A stretch of 64,000 bases of DNA from an uncultured Synechococcaceae cyanobacterium (GTDB taxonomy: Bacteria; Cyanobacteriota; Cyanobacteriia; PCC-6307; Cyanobiaceae): positions 1-64,000 of the forward strand of contig CACPJY010000007.1 of the NCBI GenBank assembly GCA_902634405.1, given 5' to 3'. The number at the start of each line of letters is the position of its first letter. Within the stretch, counting starts at the first letter, position 1. This document shows, in pieces, positions 18,259-28,485 of the stretch. The notes beneath the pieces were generated by a model that saw only the letters and a list, made by a program, of their open reading frames with translations, searched no databases and was not told the DNA's origin. The position numbers and the translations under genes were made by a program.

Positions 18259-20850
18259 TTAAGAATTAGCTGTTTCATAGGAGTGATTTGTGATTTGGCC
18301 CTCTGTTTCAAAGCCAGGTATTTGATCAAAATTCAGATATCTGTATAACTCTTTTGAGAGAGGATCAATTTTTGCTGCTGCAATACTGCGGTATTCAGTT
18401 GGCGTTGGTATTCGCCCTAGTAGTGCACAAACAGCTGCTAATTCTGCACTTCCAAGAAAAACTTGTGCTCCTTTACCTAATCTATTGTTGAAATTTCTGG
18501 TACTAGTTGAAAAAACAGTTGTGTTGTCTTCAACTCTTGCTTGATTTCCCATGCATAATGAGCACCCTGGCATTTCCATTCGACTACCAGCATCTTCGAA
18601 AATTTTGTAATAGCCTTCTTTCTTGAGCACGTCTTCATCCATGCGAGTTGGAGGGCATACCCATAAACGAGCCTTACTCTTTCCTGAATTTTCAAGAATC
18701 TTTGCTGCTGCTCGATAATGTCCAATATTGGTCATGCAGGATCCGATAAAGACTTCTTGGATAGCTTCATTACATACTTCACTTAGCAATTTGACATTAT
18801 CTGGGTCATTTGGGCACGCGAGTACTGGTTCTTTTATTTCATCCAGATTGATCTCGATAATTTCTTTGTACTCGGCATTGAAATCAGCGCTAATCAACTG
18901 AGGTTTCGCGAGCCATTTTTCCATAGCTTGAATTCTTCTTTCTAATGTCCTTGAATCTTCATAGCCACGTGTAATCATATTTTTTAGTAGTGCCACATTG
19001 CTATTTAGATATTCACAGACAGTGGCTTCAGACAGTTTGATTGTGCATCCTGCACAGGAACGTTCTGCACTTGCATCTGTTAGTTCAAATGCTTGCTCTA
19101 GTTTCAGATCTGATAATCCTTCGATTTCAAGAATACGACCATTGAAAATGTTGATTTTATTGGTTTTATCTAAGGTTAGTAGCCCTTTTTGGATTGCTAC
19201 CCATGGAATTGCATTGACTATATCTCTTAGTGTGATACCAGGCTGAAGAGAGCCCTTGAAACGCACTAGAACTGATTCTGGCATGTCTAATGGCATCGCT
19301 CCTATTGCTGCTGCAAAAGCCACGACCCCAGAACCACCTGGGAATGAGATGCCCAATGGGAATCGAGTATGACTATCACCACCAGTCCCTACTGTATCTG
19401 GAAGTAACATTCGATTAAGCCAACTATGAATAATGCCATCTCCCGGTCGCAGGGCTATGCCACCACGCTCTGCAAAGAATTTAGGTAACTCTTGTTGTGT
19501 TTTTATATCAATTTCTTTAGGGTATGCAGCTGTATGACAGAAGCTTTGTAGGACTAGATCGGCTGAGAACCCGAGACATGCGAGTTCTTTCATCTCATCT
19601 CTAGTCATTGGACCTGTTGTGTCTTGACTTCCTACAGTTGTCATTATCGGCTCACAGCTGGTTCCTGGACGTATCCCATTTAACCCACAGGCTTTACCTA
19701 CAATTTTTTGTGCTTGTGTATACCCCAGATCATTTTCTTTCGGTGTTGCTGGCCTTATGAATAATTCTGATGGTGATAGACCTAATTGTGATCTAACTTT
19801 ATCGGTTAACGCTCTTCCAATCATTAGCGGGATCCGTCCACCTGCACGTATTTCATCAGAAAGAGTTAATGGTTTAAGAGTAAATCTTGTAATTGTTTCC
19901 CCGGCCTTTTCTTCGCTATCAGCTCTTTTTATCTCTCCTTTATCTAGGTGAATTGTTATAACATCTCCTGTGCAGAGCCTACTGACATCACATTCAATAG
20001 GTATTGCTCCAGAATCTTCAGCTGTGTTAAAGAAAATGGGAGCAATTTTATTGCCAATAATGACCCCTCCTCCATGTTTATTAGGTACGTAGGGAATTTT
20101 TTCTCCTATATGCCATAACATCGAATTGATTGCTGATTTTCTAGAGCTCCCAGTGCCGACCACATCCCCTACAAAAGCAATTGGAAAGCCTTTGTCTTTT
20201 AATTGATTAATTGTTGGAATAGCCTTTGGCGCTCTTGCTTCGAGCATTGCAAGAGCATGAAGGGGGATGTCTGGTCTGGTAGTTGCGTGAACAGCTGGCG
20301 AGAGATCATCAGTATTAATTTCTCCATCTACCTTGAAAACTGTGACTGTTAGTTTTTTAGCCATTGGCTTTTTACATGTAAACCATTTTCCAGAAGCCCA
20401 GCTGTCTATAACATATTTTGCGTATTTATTATTTTTAGAAAGTTCCATAACATCATTTAACCCGTCATATATAAGTATCGTTTTACTTAGGCTCTCTGCA
20501 GCTGACATGGCTAAAGTTGTATCTTTATTCTTAAGTAGTTCGATCAGAGCAGTGACGTTATATCCACCAATCATTGTCCCTAGTATTTGTGTTGCTTTAA
20601 GGGGTGTAATTAGAGGACTGGATTTTCGCTCTTGTGCAATATCATTGAGCCAATTTGCTTTTACATAAGCTGATTCATCAACGCCCGCTGGGATCCGCTC
20701 GATTAGCAAATGGATTAATTTTTCTGGATTTTTAAGATCCTTTTTCTGCAGTAGCTTTGTTAGTTCCAGGGTTTGCTCAACATTTAGAGGCAGGGCAGGA
20801 ATGCCCAGTTTTTCTCGCTTGGAGGCGTTTTCGTAATAATCAATCAGCAT
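18259..20850 (-). CDS. acnB: Aconitate hydratase B
   Basis: [4Fe-4S] enzyme isomerising citrate and isocitrate through cis-aconitate, supplying 2-oxoglutarate for nitrogen assimilation in the incomplete cyanobacterial TCA branch. The 863 residues and the domain order of AcnB (helical N-terminus, swivel domain with GDVVGTGSSRKSAINSML, then the catalytic core) are intact. Cluster-linked cysteines appear in SFCHTAAYP, CAGCTIKL and GCSLCMGNQAR, and the active-site stretch VGTGGDSHTRFP is present. ATG start; the 146-base region to the divergent DAHP synthase gene holds both promoters. Confidence 0.97.
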   Translation of the reverse strand: MLIDYYENASKREKLGIPALPLNVEQTLELTKLLQKKDLKNPEKLIHLLIERIPAGVDESAYVKANWLNDIAQERKSSPLITPLKATQILGTMIGGYNVTALIELLKNKDTTLAMSAAESLSKTILIYDGLNDVMELSKNNKYAKYVIDSWASGKWFTCKKPMAKKLTVTVFKVDGEINTDDLSPAVHATTRPDIPLHALAMLEARAPKAIPTINQLKDKGFPIAFVGDVVGTGSSRKSAINSMLWHIGEKIPYVPNKHGGGVIIGNKIAPIFFNTAEDSGAIPIECDVSRLCTGDVITIHLDKGEIKRADSEEKAGETITRFTLKPLTLSDEIRAGGRIPLMIGRALTDKVRSQLGLSPSELFIRPATPKENDLGYTQAQKIVGKACGLNGIRPGTSCEPIMTTVGSQDTTGPMTRDEMKELACLGFSADLVLQSFCHTAAYPKEIDIKTQQELPKFFAERGGIALRPGDGIIHSWLNRMLLPDTVGTGGDSHTRFPLGISFPGGSGVVAFAAAIGAMPLDMPESVLVRFKGSLQPGITLRDIVNAIPWVAIQKGLLTLDKTNKINIFNGRILEIEGLSDLKLEQAFELTDASAERSCAGCTIKLSEATVCEYLNSNVALLKNMITRGYEDSRTLERRIQAMEKWLAKPQLISADFNAEYKEIIEINLDEIKEPVLACPNDPDNVKLLSEVCNEAIQEVFIGSCMTNIGHYRAAAKILENSGKSKARLWVCPPTRMDEDVLKKEGYYKIFEDAGSRMEMPGCSLCMGNQARVEDNTTVFSTSTRNFNNRLGKGAQVFLGSAELAAVCALLGRIPTPTEYRSIAAAKIDPLSKELYRYLNFDQIPGFETEGQITNHSYETANS

Positions 20851-20996
20851 TCAGTCAACTCCTTTGAAGAGCAGTCGATAATCTATTTTTGACTCTTGAA
20901 CGACCCTTTTGGGCAAGAATTATTCATGTTGAAATGCAATTTCTGGATCTTCTTTACTTAAAGGCTCTAGGCTAGCTTGTCGTTAAGGCCTCCCAA

Positions 20997-22055
20997 ATGA
21001 CCACCACTTCAGATTTACATGTGGTGGATACCAGGCCATTAGTGCCTCCAGCATTCCTGCATAGAGATCTCCCTATAGATTCTCATGCGATTAATACCGT
21101 AACAACAGCCCGCAAGCGTATTCAAGCCATTCTAAGCGGAGAAGATTCGCGTTTATTGGTCATAGTTGGCCCTTGCTCTGTTCATGACATTGACGCAGCA
21201 GAAGAGTATGCAAAGAATTTGCAATTTCTCCGTCGCCAGCATGAAGCCCAGCTTGAGGTTGTTATGCGTGTTTATTTTGAAAAACCTCGTACCACCGTTG
21301 GCTGGAAAGGCTTGATTAATGATCCTCATTTAGATGGTTCGTATGACATCAATACAGGACTTCGTCTGGCTAGAAAATTACTGTTGGATTTAGCGGCTCA
21401 GGGAATGCCATCAGCTACAGAACTGCTTGATCCGGTTGTGCCTCAATATATTGCTGACTTGATTAGTTGGACAGCGATTGGAGCGAGGACAACTGAAAGT
21501 CAAACGCATAGAGAAATGGCATCTGGTTTATCCATGCCAATTGGCTATAAGAATGGCACGGACGGGACTGCGAATATTGCGATCAATGCAATGCAAGCTG
21601 CTGCAAGACCCCATCATTTTTTAGGAATTAATCATGATGGTAATGCTTCAATTGTTAGTACTACTGGTAATCCAGATGGCCACCTTGTTTTGCGAGGTGG
21701 TAAGTCTGGCAGCAATTATCACCAAGAAGCTATTAATCAAATTAGTGAGATGTTGCTAAAAGATGGACTTCTAGACCGATTGATGGTTGATTGCAGCCAT
21801 GGCAATTCTAATAAGGATTTTCGACGGCAAGCAGATGTGGTTCATGCTTTAGCCGAACAAATTAGACATGGCTCAAAAAAAATAATGGGAGTAATGCTAG
21901 AGAGTCACTTGGTTGAGGGTAATCAAAAGTTACCTGGAGATCTTTCTACTCTTGTTTACGGACAAAGCATTACCGATGCTTGTATTAATCTTTCTACAAC
22001 ATCTGAACTTTTACAAGAACTTGCTGAAGCAGTTTCTAGTGCAAATCGCTCATAA
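20997..22055 (+). CDS. 3-deoxy-7-phosphoheptulonate (DAHP) synthase, class I
   Basis: Condenses phosphoenolpyruvate and erythrose-4-phosphate, the first step to chorismate. It belongs to the AroF/AroG/AroH type: LLVIVGPCSVHDIDAAEEYA (~53-72), GARTTESQTHREMASGL (~164-180), GYKNGTDG and RGGKSGSNYHQEA, then DCSHGNSNK with the metal-binding histidine. The 352 residues match the family. ATG start directly after GCCTCCCAA. E. coli isozymes of this type are feedback-inhibited by single aromatic amino acids; which one acts here cannot be read from sequence. Ends 11 bases from the convergent phytol-kinase-like gene. Confidence 0.95.
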   Translation: MTTTSDLHVVDTRPLVPPAFLHRDLPIDSHAINTVTTARKRIQAILSGEDSRLLVIVGPCSVHDIDAAEEYAKNLQFLRRQHEAQLEVVMRVYFEKPRTTVGWKGLINDPHLDGSYDINTGLRLARKLLLDLAAQGMPSATELLDPVVPQYIADLISWTAIGARTTESQTHREMASGLSMPIGYKNGTDGTANIAINAMQAAARPHHFLGINHDGNASIVSTTGNPDGHLVLRGGKSGSNYHQEAINQISEMLLKDGLLDRLMVDCSHGNSNKDFRRQADVVHALAEQIRHGSKKIMGVMLESHLVEGNQKLPGDLSTLVYGQSITDACINLSTTSELLQELAEAVSSANRS

Positions 22056-22066
22056 AATTGGAATAC

Positions 22067-22720
22067 TTAAATCCTTGTCATCCATAACCAACCGTATGCA
22101 GTGCCAATTGGTACTGTGATGTTATCTATTCCATTTTGACTTATTTGTTCAAGGGCAAGAGCCAAGGCTGATATCAGAATTATTTTGAATGGTTGTATAG
22201 GAGTTTGTGTTGCCATGCTAAGTATCAGCAGGACACTCACTGAAACTATTCCCATAGTTAGTGTCCCAATCAGAGACTTAGTTTGATTGAAGACCTTCCA
22301 AGCAGGTGATCGAACGCTACGACCTATTAGTCCTGCTAACCCATCTCCAAAAGCCATGACAAGTGTCCCTGCACAGACAGCCTCTGCATTGTTGGGCCAA
22401 AAAATAATTAACATCAACGTAATTGCAAGTCCATACGTGATCGTTCCATAGCTTTGTCTATTGATATCTTCAATAGAAGGTATGAATTTCCAGTGATGAT
22501 TAGCAAGTAGTCCTAAAGTTATAACTACTCCTAATGGCACAGCAATAAGTCTTGGTACCTCTAACCACCAAGCTAGAGGTATTACAGGCCCTGTCCCTAT
22601 GTGGACGATTTTCCGGCTTAATTCCCCTTGATTTGGCCAACGTGCTTTTGAGACCATCGCAGATATCAATATGACACCTACCCATAGGCTGATGATTATC
22701 AGTGCATTGACGTTTGCCAA
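22067..22720 (-). CDS. Phytol/dolichol-kinase-like (polyprenol kinase) membrane protein
   Basis: 217-residue membrane protein with six or seven hydrophobic segments. RKIVHIGTG (~37-45), MAFGDGLAGLIGR (~122-134), NQTKSLIGTLTMG and the C-terminal DNITVPIGTAYGW are the motifs of the VTE5/VTE6/dolichol-kinase family, which uses CTP. In cyanobacteria members salvage phytol freed from chlorophyll for tocopherol or chlorophyll synthesis; whether this one is the phytol or the phytyl-phosphate kinase cannot be told. It follows a sigma-factor gene on the same strand with a 6-base gap. Confidence 0.85.
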   Translation of the reverse strand: MANVNALIIISLWVGVILISAMVSKARWPNQGELSRKIVHIGTGPVIPLAWWLEVPRLIAVPLGVVITLGLLANHHWKFIPSIEDINRQSYGTITYGLAITLMLIIFWPNNAEAVCAGTLVMAFGDGLAGLIGRSVRSPAWKVFNQTKSLIGTLTMGIVSVSVLLILSMATQTPIQPFKIILISALALALEQISQNGIDNITVPIGTAYGWLWMTRI

Positions 22721-22726
22721 GCGAGA

Positions 22727-23755
22727 CTATGCTGCTTGTTGGTGATTTGTCATCGTACGAAGTTTCAGAATGGCTTTCGCTTCTAGTTGTCTAACTCTTT
22801 CTCTTGAAACATTTATCTGTCGACCTATTTCTGCAAGTGTAAGAGGCTCTTCTCCATCAAGGCCAAAGCGTAATCGTAATATTTTTTGTTCTCTTTCATT
22901 GAGTTGTGATAACCATCCTCCAAGATGTTCTTTTTGGATATTGCGATCCATTCCTTCCATGGGTTCTTCGCCATTCGGATCAGGGATTAGTTCTCCAAGG
23001 GTGCTGCGATCTTCTTCACCGCGTGCATGGGAATCAAGAGAAGCGCAGGGTGCACTTTGAGTAACTAAGTCCTCAAGGTCTCTAGGCTCCATGCCCATAG
23101 CATGGGCTAATTCAAGCCGATTTGGTTGACGTCCGAAACGATGAGAAAGTTCTCGTGAGATTCGGCGCATTTTTGATAGTTTTTCACTGATATGAATGGG
23201 CAGTCTTATTGTTCTGGCACTGTTATCTATAGCTCTAGTCATCCCTTGACGTATCCACCAGTAGGCATAAGTAGAGAATTTATATCCCATAGCGGGATCA
23301 AATTTATCTACAGCTCGTTCTAGGCCTATTGCCCCTTCTTGCACTAGGTCTAGTAACTCTAAGCCCTGGTTTTGATATTTTTTGGCAACGCTAACAACTA
23401 ACCTGAGGTTCGCAGCCATCATTCTGTCCCGAGCTCTTTTACCCATTCGGATTTTATGACGTTGTCTGGGCGTGTGCTCTTGATCAGTTATCTCAAGAAT
23501 TGATTTCATTGTTTGCACATGGTGCGCAAGTTCAATCTCTTCTGCAGGCGTAAGGAGCGGGATACGACCTATGTTACTCAGGTAGAATCCGATTGCATCT
23601 GTCCCGAGCCGACCACTCTGCTTGCCAGAGCTTTTGGAGCTCAGGTTTGCTTTGTTTTTTTTGTCAGCTTGTTTTTTCTTTGTAGCTGGTAATAGAACTT
23701 CTGAAGTTTTTACAGCAGAAGCTGTATCACTAGATTCCAGAGGGATCCCCATCAC
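22727..23755 (-). CDS. RNA polymerase sigma factor, group 2 (RpoD-like)
   Basis: 342-residue sigma-70 family protein without the long 1.1 region of a primary sigma. Region 1.2 reads DAIGFYLSNIGRIPLLT; regions 2.1-2.4 include RLVVSVAKKYQNQGLELLDL and FSTYAYWWIRQGMTRAI; region 3 follows (ISEKLSKMRRIS); region 4.2 is LAEIGRQINVSRERVRQLEA. The N-terminal ~45 residues are Lys/Ser-rich and unstructured-looking. Group 2 sigmas in cyanobacteria are non-essential regulators of light, nutrient and circadian responses. A second group 2 sigma lies at 35.1 kb in this window. ATG start. Confidence 0.94.
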   Translation of the reverse strand: MMGIPLESSDTASAVKTSEVLLPATKKKQADKKNKANLSSKSSGKQSGRLGTDAIGFYLSNIGRIPLLTPAEEIELAHHVQTMKSILEITDQEHTPRQRHKIRMGKRARDRMMAANLRLVVSVAKKYQNQGLELLDLVQEGAIGLERAVDKFDPAMGYKFSTYAYWWIRQGMTRAIDNSARTIRLPIHISEKLSKMRRISRELSHRFGRQPNRLELAHAMGMEPRDLEDLVTQSAPCASLDSHARGEEDRSTLGELIPDPNGEEPMEGMDRNIQKEHLGGWLSQLNEREQKILRLRFGLDGEEPLTLAEIGRQINVSRERVRQLEAKAILKLRTMTNHQQAA

Positions 23756-23906
23756 CCTGGCCTCCTAAAATTAGATTTGGCCGGAATTTAGCACTTAATT
23801 ACGGTTCGGACCGCCATGAATCTGAAATCTTTCAGTAGTCCTTGAGTAGAACTAGTAATTTTTTCCTAGGAATATTGAATTTTTATCTTAAGAGTTTAAT
23901 TTTCTA

Positions 23907-26030
23907 TTAAAGATCTTCCCTCCCCCAGAGTTCTATTAATTCACTTTGTGAGCAATGTTCTACCCCACTTGGTTGTAATTGAATGAACTGACCATCGCTT
24001 TGCATTTCCCAAGCCCTGCGATTATCCCTAAGGTAAATTTCCAAAAGTTTTTTTAGCTTGTCTTTTAATTGCTTGTCTTCTATAGGGGTAACTGCTTCTA
24101 CTCGCCTATCAAGATTTCTACGCATCCAATCCGCACTGCCTATAAAAACCTCAGAAGATTCGTGATTCTTGAACCAAAATATTCTTGAATGTTCAAGGAA
24201 TCTTCCAATGATACTAATCACTCTAATATTTTCACTAAGTCCTTTTTTTTGAGGGTATAAACAACACATTCCCCGAACAATTAGGTCGATTTTGACTCCA
24301 GCAGCTGAGGCTTTATAAAGCAGTCTGATAATTGCTGTATCTACTAATGAATTCATTTTTGCTTGAATATGGGCTGGCTTGCCTTCTTCGGCATGCCTTA
24401 TTTCTCTTGTAATTAACTCTTCAATACGTTTCCGAAGGGTGACAGGAGCTACTAAAATCTTACGAAAATCTTGTGGTTTGGAAAATCCGGTCAGATAATT
24501 GAATAATTCAACAAGGTCTTGGCCTAATTTAGGCCTTGCAGATAGCAAGCCAAGATCTGTGTAATCTTTAGATGTTTTTGAGTTGTAATTACCTGTGCCT
24601 ATATGTACATAACTTCTAAGGTTTTCTTTTTCTTTCCTTACCACTAATACTATCTTTGTATGAGTCTTAAGACCTACTATTCCATATACAACATGAACCC
24701 CAGCTTGTTCAAGTTGTCGAGCCCATTGAATATTTTTATCTTCATCAAATCTTGCTTTTAATTCTACAAGAGCCATTACTTGTTTTCCATTTTCTGCAGC
24801 ACGTATTAATGCTTCAATAATTGGTGAATCTTTAGAAGTCCTATACAGTGTCATTTTTATTCCCATGACAAGATGATCATCTGCTGCTTGATTAATGAAT
24901 TCTTCAATAGATGTTGAGAACAAGTCGTAGGGATGATGAAGCAATAAATCTTGATGCCTAATTATTGAAAAGATGCTTGCAACTTCATTTGTGTGAAAGT
25001 TATCATGTTCTTTTAATAGTTGGATTTTTTTTAATGGTTCTTGGGATATACCCTTATGAGTTGGGTATTTGAGTTCAGCGAAATCTATTTTTGAGATTTC
25101 AAATAAATCATCTAGACCCAATAGTCCTTTAACTGAAAAAAGATCATCTTTACTCACTCCCATGCTATTTAGTAAAATGGAAGACATTTGTTTTGGCATA
25201 TCTTCTGAAATTTCTATTCGGACTATCTCACCACCCATTCTTCTTTTTCTTAGGCTTTCTTCAATTGCAATCATGAGGTCATCGGCCTCAAGATCTCTTA
25301 ACTCCAGATCTGCATCTCTAGTAACTCGAAAAATATAATGACTTTCTACTTCCATTCCTGGAAATAGCAAATGTAAATTGCTGCCAATTACTTGCTCTAA
25401 TGGAACCCTAGAGCTTATTTTATCATCATCATTTCCACTTAGGTTGTTTGGGATACTTATGAACCTACCTAATATCTTTTGAGGTACTTTTACTCTCACA
25501 AATTGGGTTTCTTTGTTCTTTGGATCTTTTATAAATGCAGCTACATTTAGACTCAGATTGCTTAAAAAAGGGAATGGATGAGCTGGGTCTACCACTAACG
25601 GTGTGAGTACTGGGTAAATAGAATTCGTGAAATAATTGTTTAACCATGTTTGCTCTCTTTTATTTAAATCCTTATAATTTAATATTTTGATTCCATATAG
25701 CTTTAATTGCTCCTTAAGAGAATCAAGAAAGTGATTTTGTTGTTCTTCTAAAAGAGGAATCAGTGCATTCCTTATAGCACTAATCTGTTCGCTCGGGGTT
25801 CTACCATCTTCACTTTTTTGATTTAAACCTGCTTCAATCTGTGATTTTAGGGAAGCGACCCTAACCATAAAGAATTCATCGAGATTATTGCTAAAAATCG
25901 CACTAAACCTAGCTTGTTCTAACAGAGGTGTTCTCTCATCTAGTGATTGTGCTAGAACGCGTGCATTAAAAGCAATCCAGCTTAACTCGCGATTGATATA
26001 GTCATGTCTCTCCTTTTGAGGCATCTTCAT
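23907..26030 (-). CDS. ppk: Polyphosphate kinase 1
   Basis: Reversibly makes polyphosphate from ATP; polyphosphate is a phosphate and energy store. The N-terminus has NRELSWIAFNARVLAQS (~12-28), and the catalytic core shows MTLYRTSKDSPI, ELKARFDEDKNIQWARQLE and VVYGIVGLKTHTKIVLV with the phosphorylated histidine, followed by HIGTGNYN. The second active-site block IFWFKNHESSEVFIGSADWM is also present. The 707 residues are normal. ATG start. The 151-base spacer to the next sigma-factor gene shows no clear terminator. Confidence 0.97.
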   Translation of the reverse strand: MKMPQKERHDYINRELSWIAFNARVLAQSLDERTPLLEQARFSAIFSNNLDEFFMVRVASLKSQIEAGLNQKSEDGRTPSEQISAIRNALIPLLEEQQNHFLDSLKEQLKLYGIKILNYKDLNKREQTWLNNYFTNSIYPVLTPLVVDPAHPFPFLSNLSLNVAAFIKDPKNKETQFVRVKVPQKILGRFISIPNNLSGNDDDKISSRVPLEQVIGSNLHLLFPGMEVESHYIFRVTRDADLELRDLEADDLMIAIEESLRKRRMGGEIVRIEISEDMPKQMSSILLNSMGVSKDDLFSVKGLLGLDDLFEISKIDFAELKYPTHKGISQEPLKKIQLLKEHDNFHTNEVASIFSIIRHQDLLLHHPYDLFSTSIEEFINQAADDHLVMGIKMTLYRTSKDSPIIEALIRAAENGKQVMALVELKARFDEDKNIQWARQLEQAGVHVVYGIVGLKTHTKIVLVVRKEKENLRSYVHIGTGNYNSKTSKDYTDLGLLSARPKLGQDLVELFNYLTGFSKPQDFRKILVAPVTLRKRIEELITREIRHAEEGKPAHIQAKMNSLVDTAIIRLLYKASAAGVKIDLIVRGMCCLYPQKKGLSENIRVISIIGRFLEHSRIFWFKNHESSEVFIGSADWMRRNLDRRVEAVTPIEDKQLKDKLKKLLEIYLRDNRRAWEMQSDGQFIQLQPSGVEHCSQSELIELWGREDL

Positions 26031-26059
26031 TCTAGTTTGTATTGAATAGTGTTGTTAAT

Positions 26060-27325
26060 CTATGCATTTTTATGTCCCTGTATCTCTAGTTGATTGTCTT
26101 TATTCAACGGGTTGTTGGAAACCAGTGCGATAACTATTAGCAATAAGCAACTTGTTCCAATAAAAGGACTTTTTCCTCCTAGGAATTCATATGAAATACC
26201 AGCGATTGAAGCACCTACAAAAGTTCCTAGGCTTTGCAGGCCTTGTAAACTTCCTAACACAGCCCCTTGCTTTGTTGAAGCTAATCTTCTTGAGATTAAA
26301 CTTCTCAGACATGGTGTTACAAGGCCTGTTCCTAAGGCAAGGATTGCTACGGAGCTATATACAGTTGAGATTGAATTTTCTTTATTAGCCATAATTAATA
26401 AGATACAACCAGCTATTACAAAACCCGTTCCTGACAGTGTAAGTTTTAATTCACCAAATTGTTTTACTAATGGGCCAATAAAACCACCTTGAACGACCAT
26501 TGCAACTATCCCAACCACTATAAAAGCTTGACTAGCCATTTGAGGACTCCAATCAAAGGATTCTTTTAGATATAAAACCAGCACAGCTGTAAATCCATTA
26601 AACGCCATAAAGAATACAAAGAACGCCAAGCAAAGCCTCCTGCAAGACGCGTTAGACATGACTTCAGCAATTTTAGTTATTGGATTTAGTTCTCTTTTTC
26701 GTATTGTGGAAAAACTTGCATCATCAGGTCTGGTTTCTGGTAATACCCATATCACTAAAAATAGATTTATAAGGGCAAAACCACTGGCAGCCCAAACGGG
26801 GAGATTGACGCTGAATTTAGATAGTGAGGTACCTAAACCCGGACCAAGTACGAAACCTAGTCCAAATGCTACACCTATTAAGCCAAAGGTTTTTGCACGA
26901 TTCTCAGGTGTGGAGATATCTGCTAATACAGCAGTTGCAGTTGCAGCAGTCCCTCCGCTGATACCATCAATTACTCGTGCTGCGAAAAGGAATATTAATG
27001 GAATAGAACTTGCCCATATAGGTAAATAAATCTTCCATTGAATGCTTACAGTTATGGCAAATAGTAATAGACCTATGACAGACCCAGATACGCAAGTAAT
27101 CATTATTGGCTTTCTCCCAAATCGATCACTTAGAGCTCCTATTAAAGGTGCTACAGCAAATTGAGAAATTGCATATGTACCAGCCAGAAGTCCTAAGGTG
27201 CTGCCGCTCTTAGTAAATCGTTCGAGAAGGAAGGGAAGCAAAGGAAATATAATGGTTTCTCCAAGCCTGTCATTTAATAGTGTTATGAAGGCACTGAGGA
27301 GAACTGGGACTCTAGACTTTTGCAC
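26060..27325 (-). CDS. MFS transporter, drug-exporter (DHA1) type
   Basis: 421-residue protein with twelve hydrophobic segments. The loop 2-3 signature is GALSDRFGRKPIMI (motif A, ~63-76), and GLGFVLGPGLG (~155) resembles motif C of antiporters. Together they point to the tetracycline/multidrug-exporter branch of the major facilitator superfamily. Substrate unknown. It lies 29 bases upstream of ppk on the same strand. The first residues MQKSRVPVLLSAFITLLNDRLGETI enter the first helix directly, as in this family. Confidence 0.85.
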   Translation of the reverse strand: MQKSRVPVLLSAFITLLNDRLGETIIFPLLPFLLERFTKSGSTLGLLAGTYAISQFAVAPLIGALSDRFGRKPIMITCVSGSVIGLLLFAITVSIQWKIYLPIWASSIPLIFLFAARVIDGISGGTAATATAVLADISTPENRAKTFGLIGVAFGLGFVLGPGLGTSLSKFSVNLPVWAASGFALINLFLVIWVLPETRPDDASFSTIRKRELNPITKIAEVMSNASCRRLCLAFFVFFMAFNGFTAVLVLYLKESFDWSPQMASQAFIVVGIVAMVVQGGFIGPLVKQFGELKLTLSGTGFVIAGCILLIMANKENSISTVYSSVAILALGTGLVTPCLRSLISRRLASTKQGAVLGSLQGLQSLGTFVGASIAGISYEFLGGKSPFIGTSCLLLIVIALVSNNPLNKDNQLEIQGHKNA

Positions 27326-27435
27326 AGAATTAAGCTTGGGATAGAACTCAAATGTTTGATTGAGTCTTTTAAGTATAGGTTCATGTGTTTTCGAGTTGTC
27401 TTTTTAGAATCTCAAAAAATAGTTTCTAAACTTTT

Positions 27436-28485
27436 TTACAAACCATTCCTCCATCTTATTAGTTCTGCCAGGGTTTTTTTCACTATTCCAGAATTTAAGT
27501 AAAAATCTACCTTTTCAATTCCTTCATTAATAGTACTAGTTATTCCTGATAGCCAATAATATACGCCTCCATTCCAATGTACGGATTCCTTCAAAGGTCC
27601 TTTATTGTCTAGTATTTCAAGAGCTTTTTTTTGCCACACTTCTATATTTTCCCAGTTACATTCTTCTCCAAAATAGTTGTATTCTTTTGGCTTTAGTATT
27701 AAGCGATTGTATCCAATTTGTTCAGATCTGCCAGTTAAGCAAATACGATTGATAGGAAGGTCAATTCCTCCTTCAAGTCCCTTTACAAGTATAAAATCTT
27801 TTTCTCCTAGTAAATTGAGGGTCTGCATTGCTCTTTTTTCTGTAGGGGCATGAACGAAACCAGTTACAATTAGATGATCACCATGGTGACAATTCCACAA
27901 TAATTCCATGCTTGCTAATGGTGGTCGTTTCCCAATCTCATCACGGTATTTAATTAAATTTTCAGCTAATTTAAAATGATCAGGTTGGTATATTAGAGCC
28001 AGACCATGTTGATTAAATCCCTGTTGTAATTGGTCAAGAGTAATTCCTTCTAGTCTTAAACCTAGGCTATTAAATAACTCAGTTGTTGTGACTCCATATT
28101 TGACTGGCATTCTTTTTCCAGCGTGCAAGACTACTGGTTGTCCAGCACTTAGCAATAGCAGTACTGTTAGAGGATAAATCGGCGATGTTTTTTCTCTTCC
28201 ATCAAAGGGCATCCCAAAACATATAGGTCTTTTTTGAAAGTGTTGTGTATTTATTTCTGGTCCTAGTTCTAAATATGTATCTAGCATGCCTGCAAGTTCC
28301 TCAGGCTCTGGCCTTCGAATTCTATGAGCAATCATAAAAGCGCCTATTTGGGCAGGTGTTGCCTCAAGATTGAGCATTAGTTTCAGCGCCTTGGCTGATT
28401 CGACACGATTCAAGGCTTTACCTGTTTCTTGACCACTGCCTATCTTCTTTAAATACTGCTTAAAGATGTCTTTGCTTGCAGCCAT
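27436..28485 (-). CDS. Anthranilate-phosphoribosyltransferase-like protein (TrpD2/YbiB type)
   Basis: 349-residue protein of the glycosyltransferase family 3 fold. The N-terminal helical domain is recognisable (LMLNLEATPAQIGAFMIAHR, ~33-52). In the catalytic domain the PRPP-binding GTGGD of true TrpD is replaced by GMPFDGREKT, and the KHGNR loop by HAGKRMPVKYGVTTTELF. Anthranilate phosphoribosyl transfer is therefore unlikely; the YbiB/TrpD2 group has been reported to bind nucleic acid instead. It is divergent from the cobA gene across a 373-base spacer. ATG start. Confidence 0.75.
   Translation of the reverse strand: MAASKDIFKQYLKKIGSGQETGKALNRVESAKALKLMLNLEATPAQIGAFMIAHRIRRPEPEELAGMLDTYLELGPEINTQHFQKRPICFGMPFDGREKTSPIYPLTVLLLLSAGQPVVLHAGKRMPVKYGVTTTELFNSLGLRLEGITLDQLQQGFNQHGLALIYQPDHFKLAENLIKYRDEIGKRPPLASMELLWNCHHGDHLIVTGFVHAPTEKRAMQTLNLLGEKDFILVKGLEGGIDLPINRICLTGRSEQIGYNRLILKPKEYNYFGEECNWENIEVWQKKALEILDNKGPLKESVHWNGGVYYWLSGITSTINEGIEKVDFYLNSGIVKKTLAELIRWRNGL

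Noticed and set aside
26094-26492. 132-codon plus-strand frame opposite the MFS transporter
   Set aside because: Antisense shadow of a clear membrane-protein gene; composition is a by-product of hydrophobic codons read backwards.
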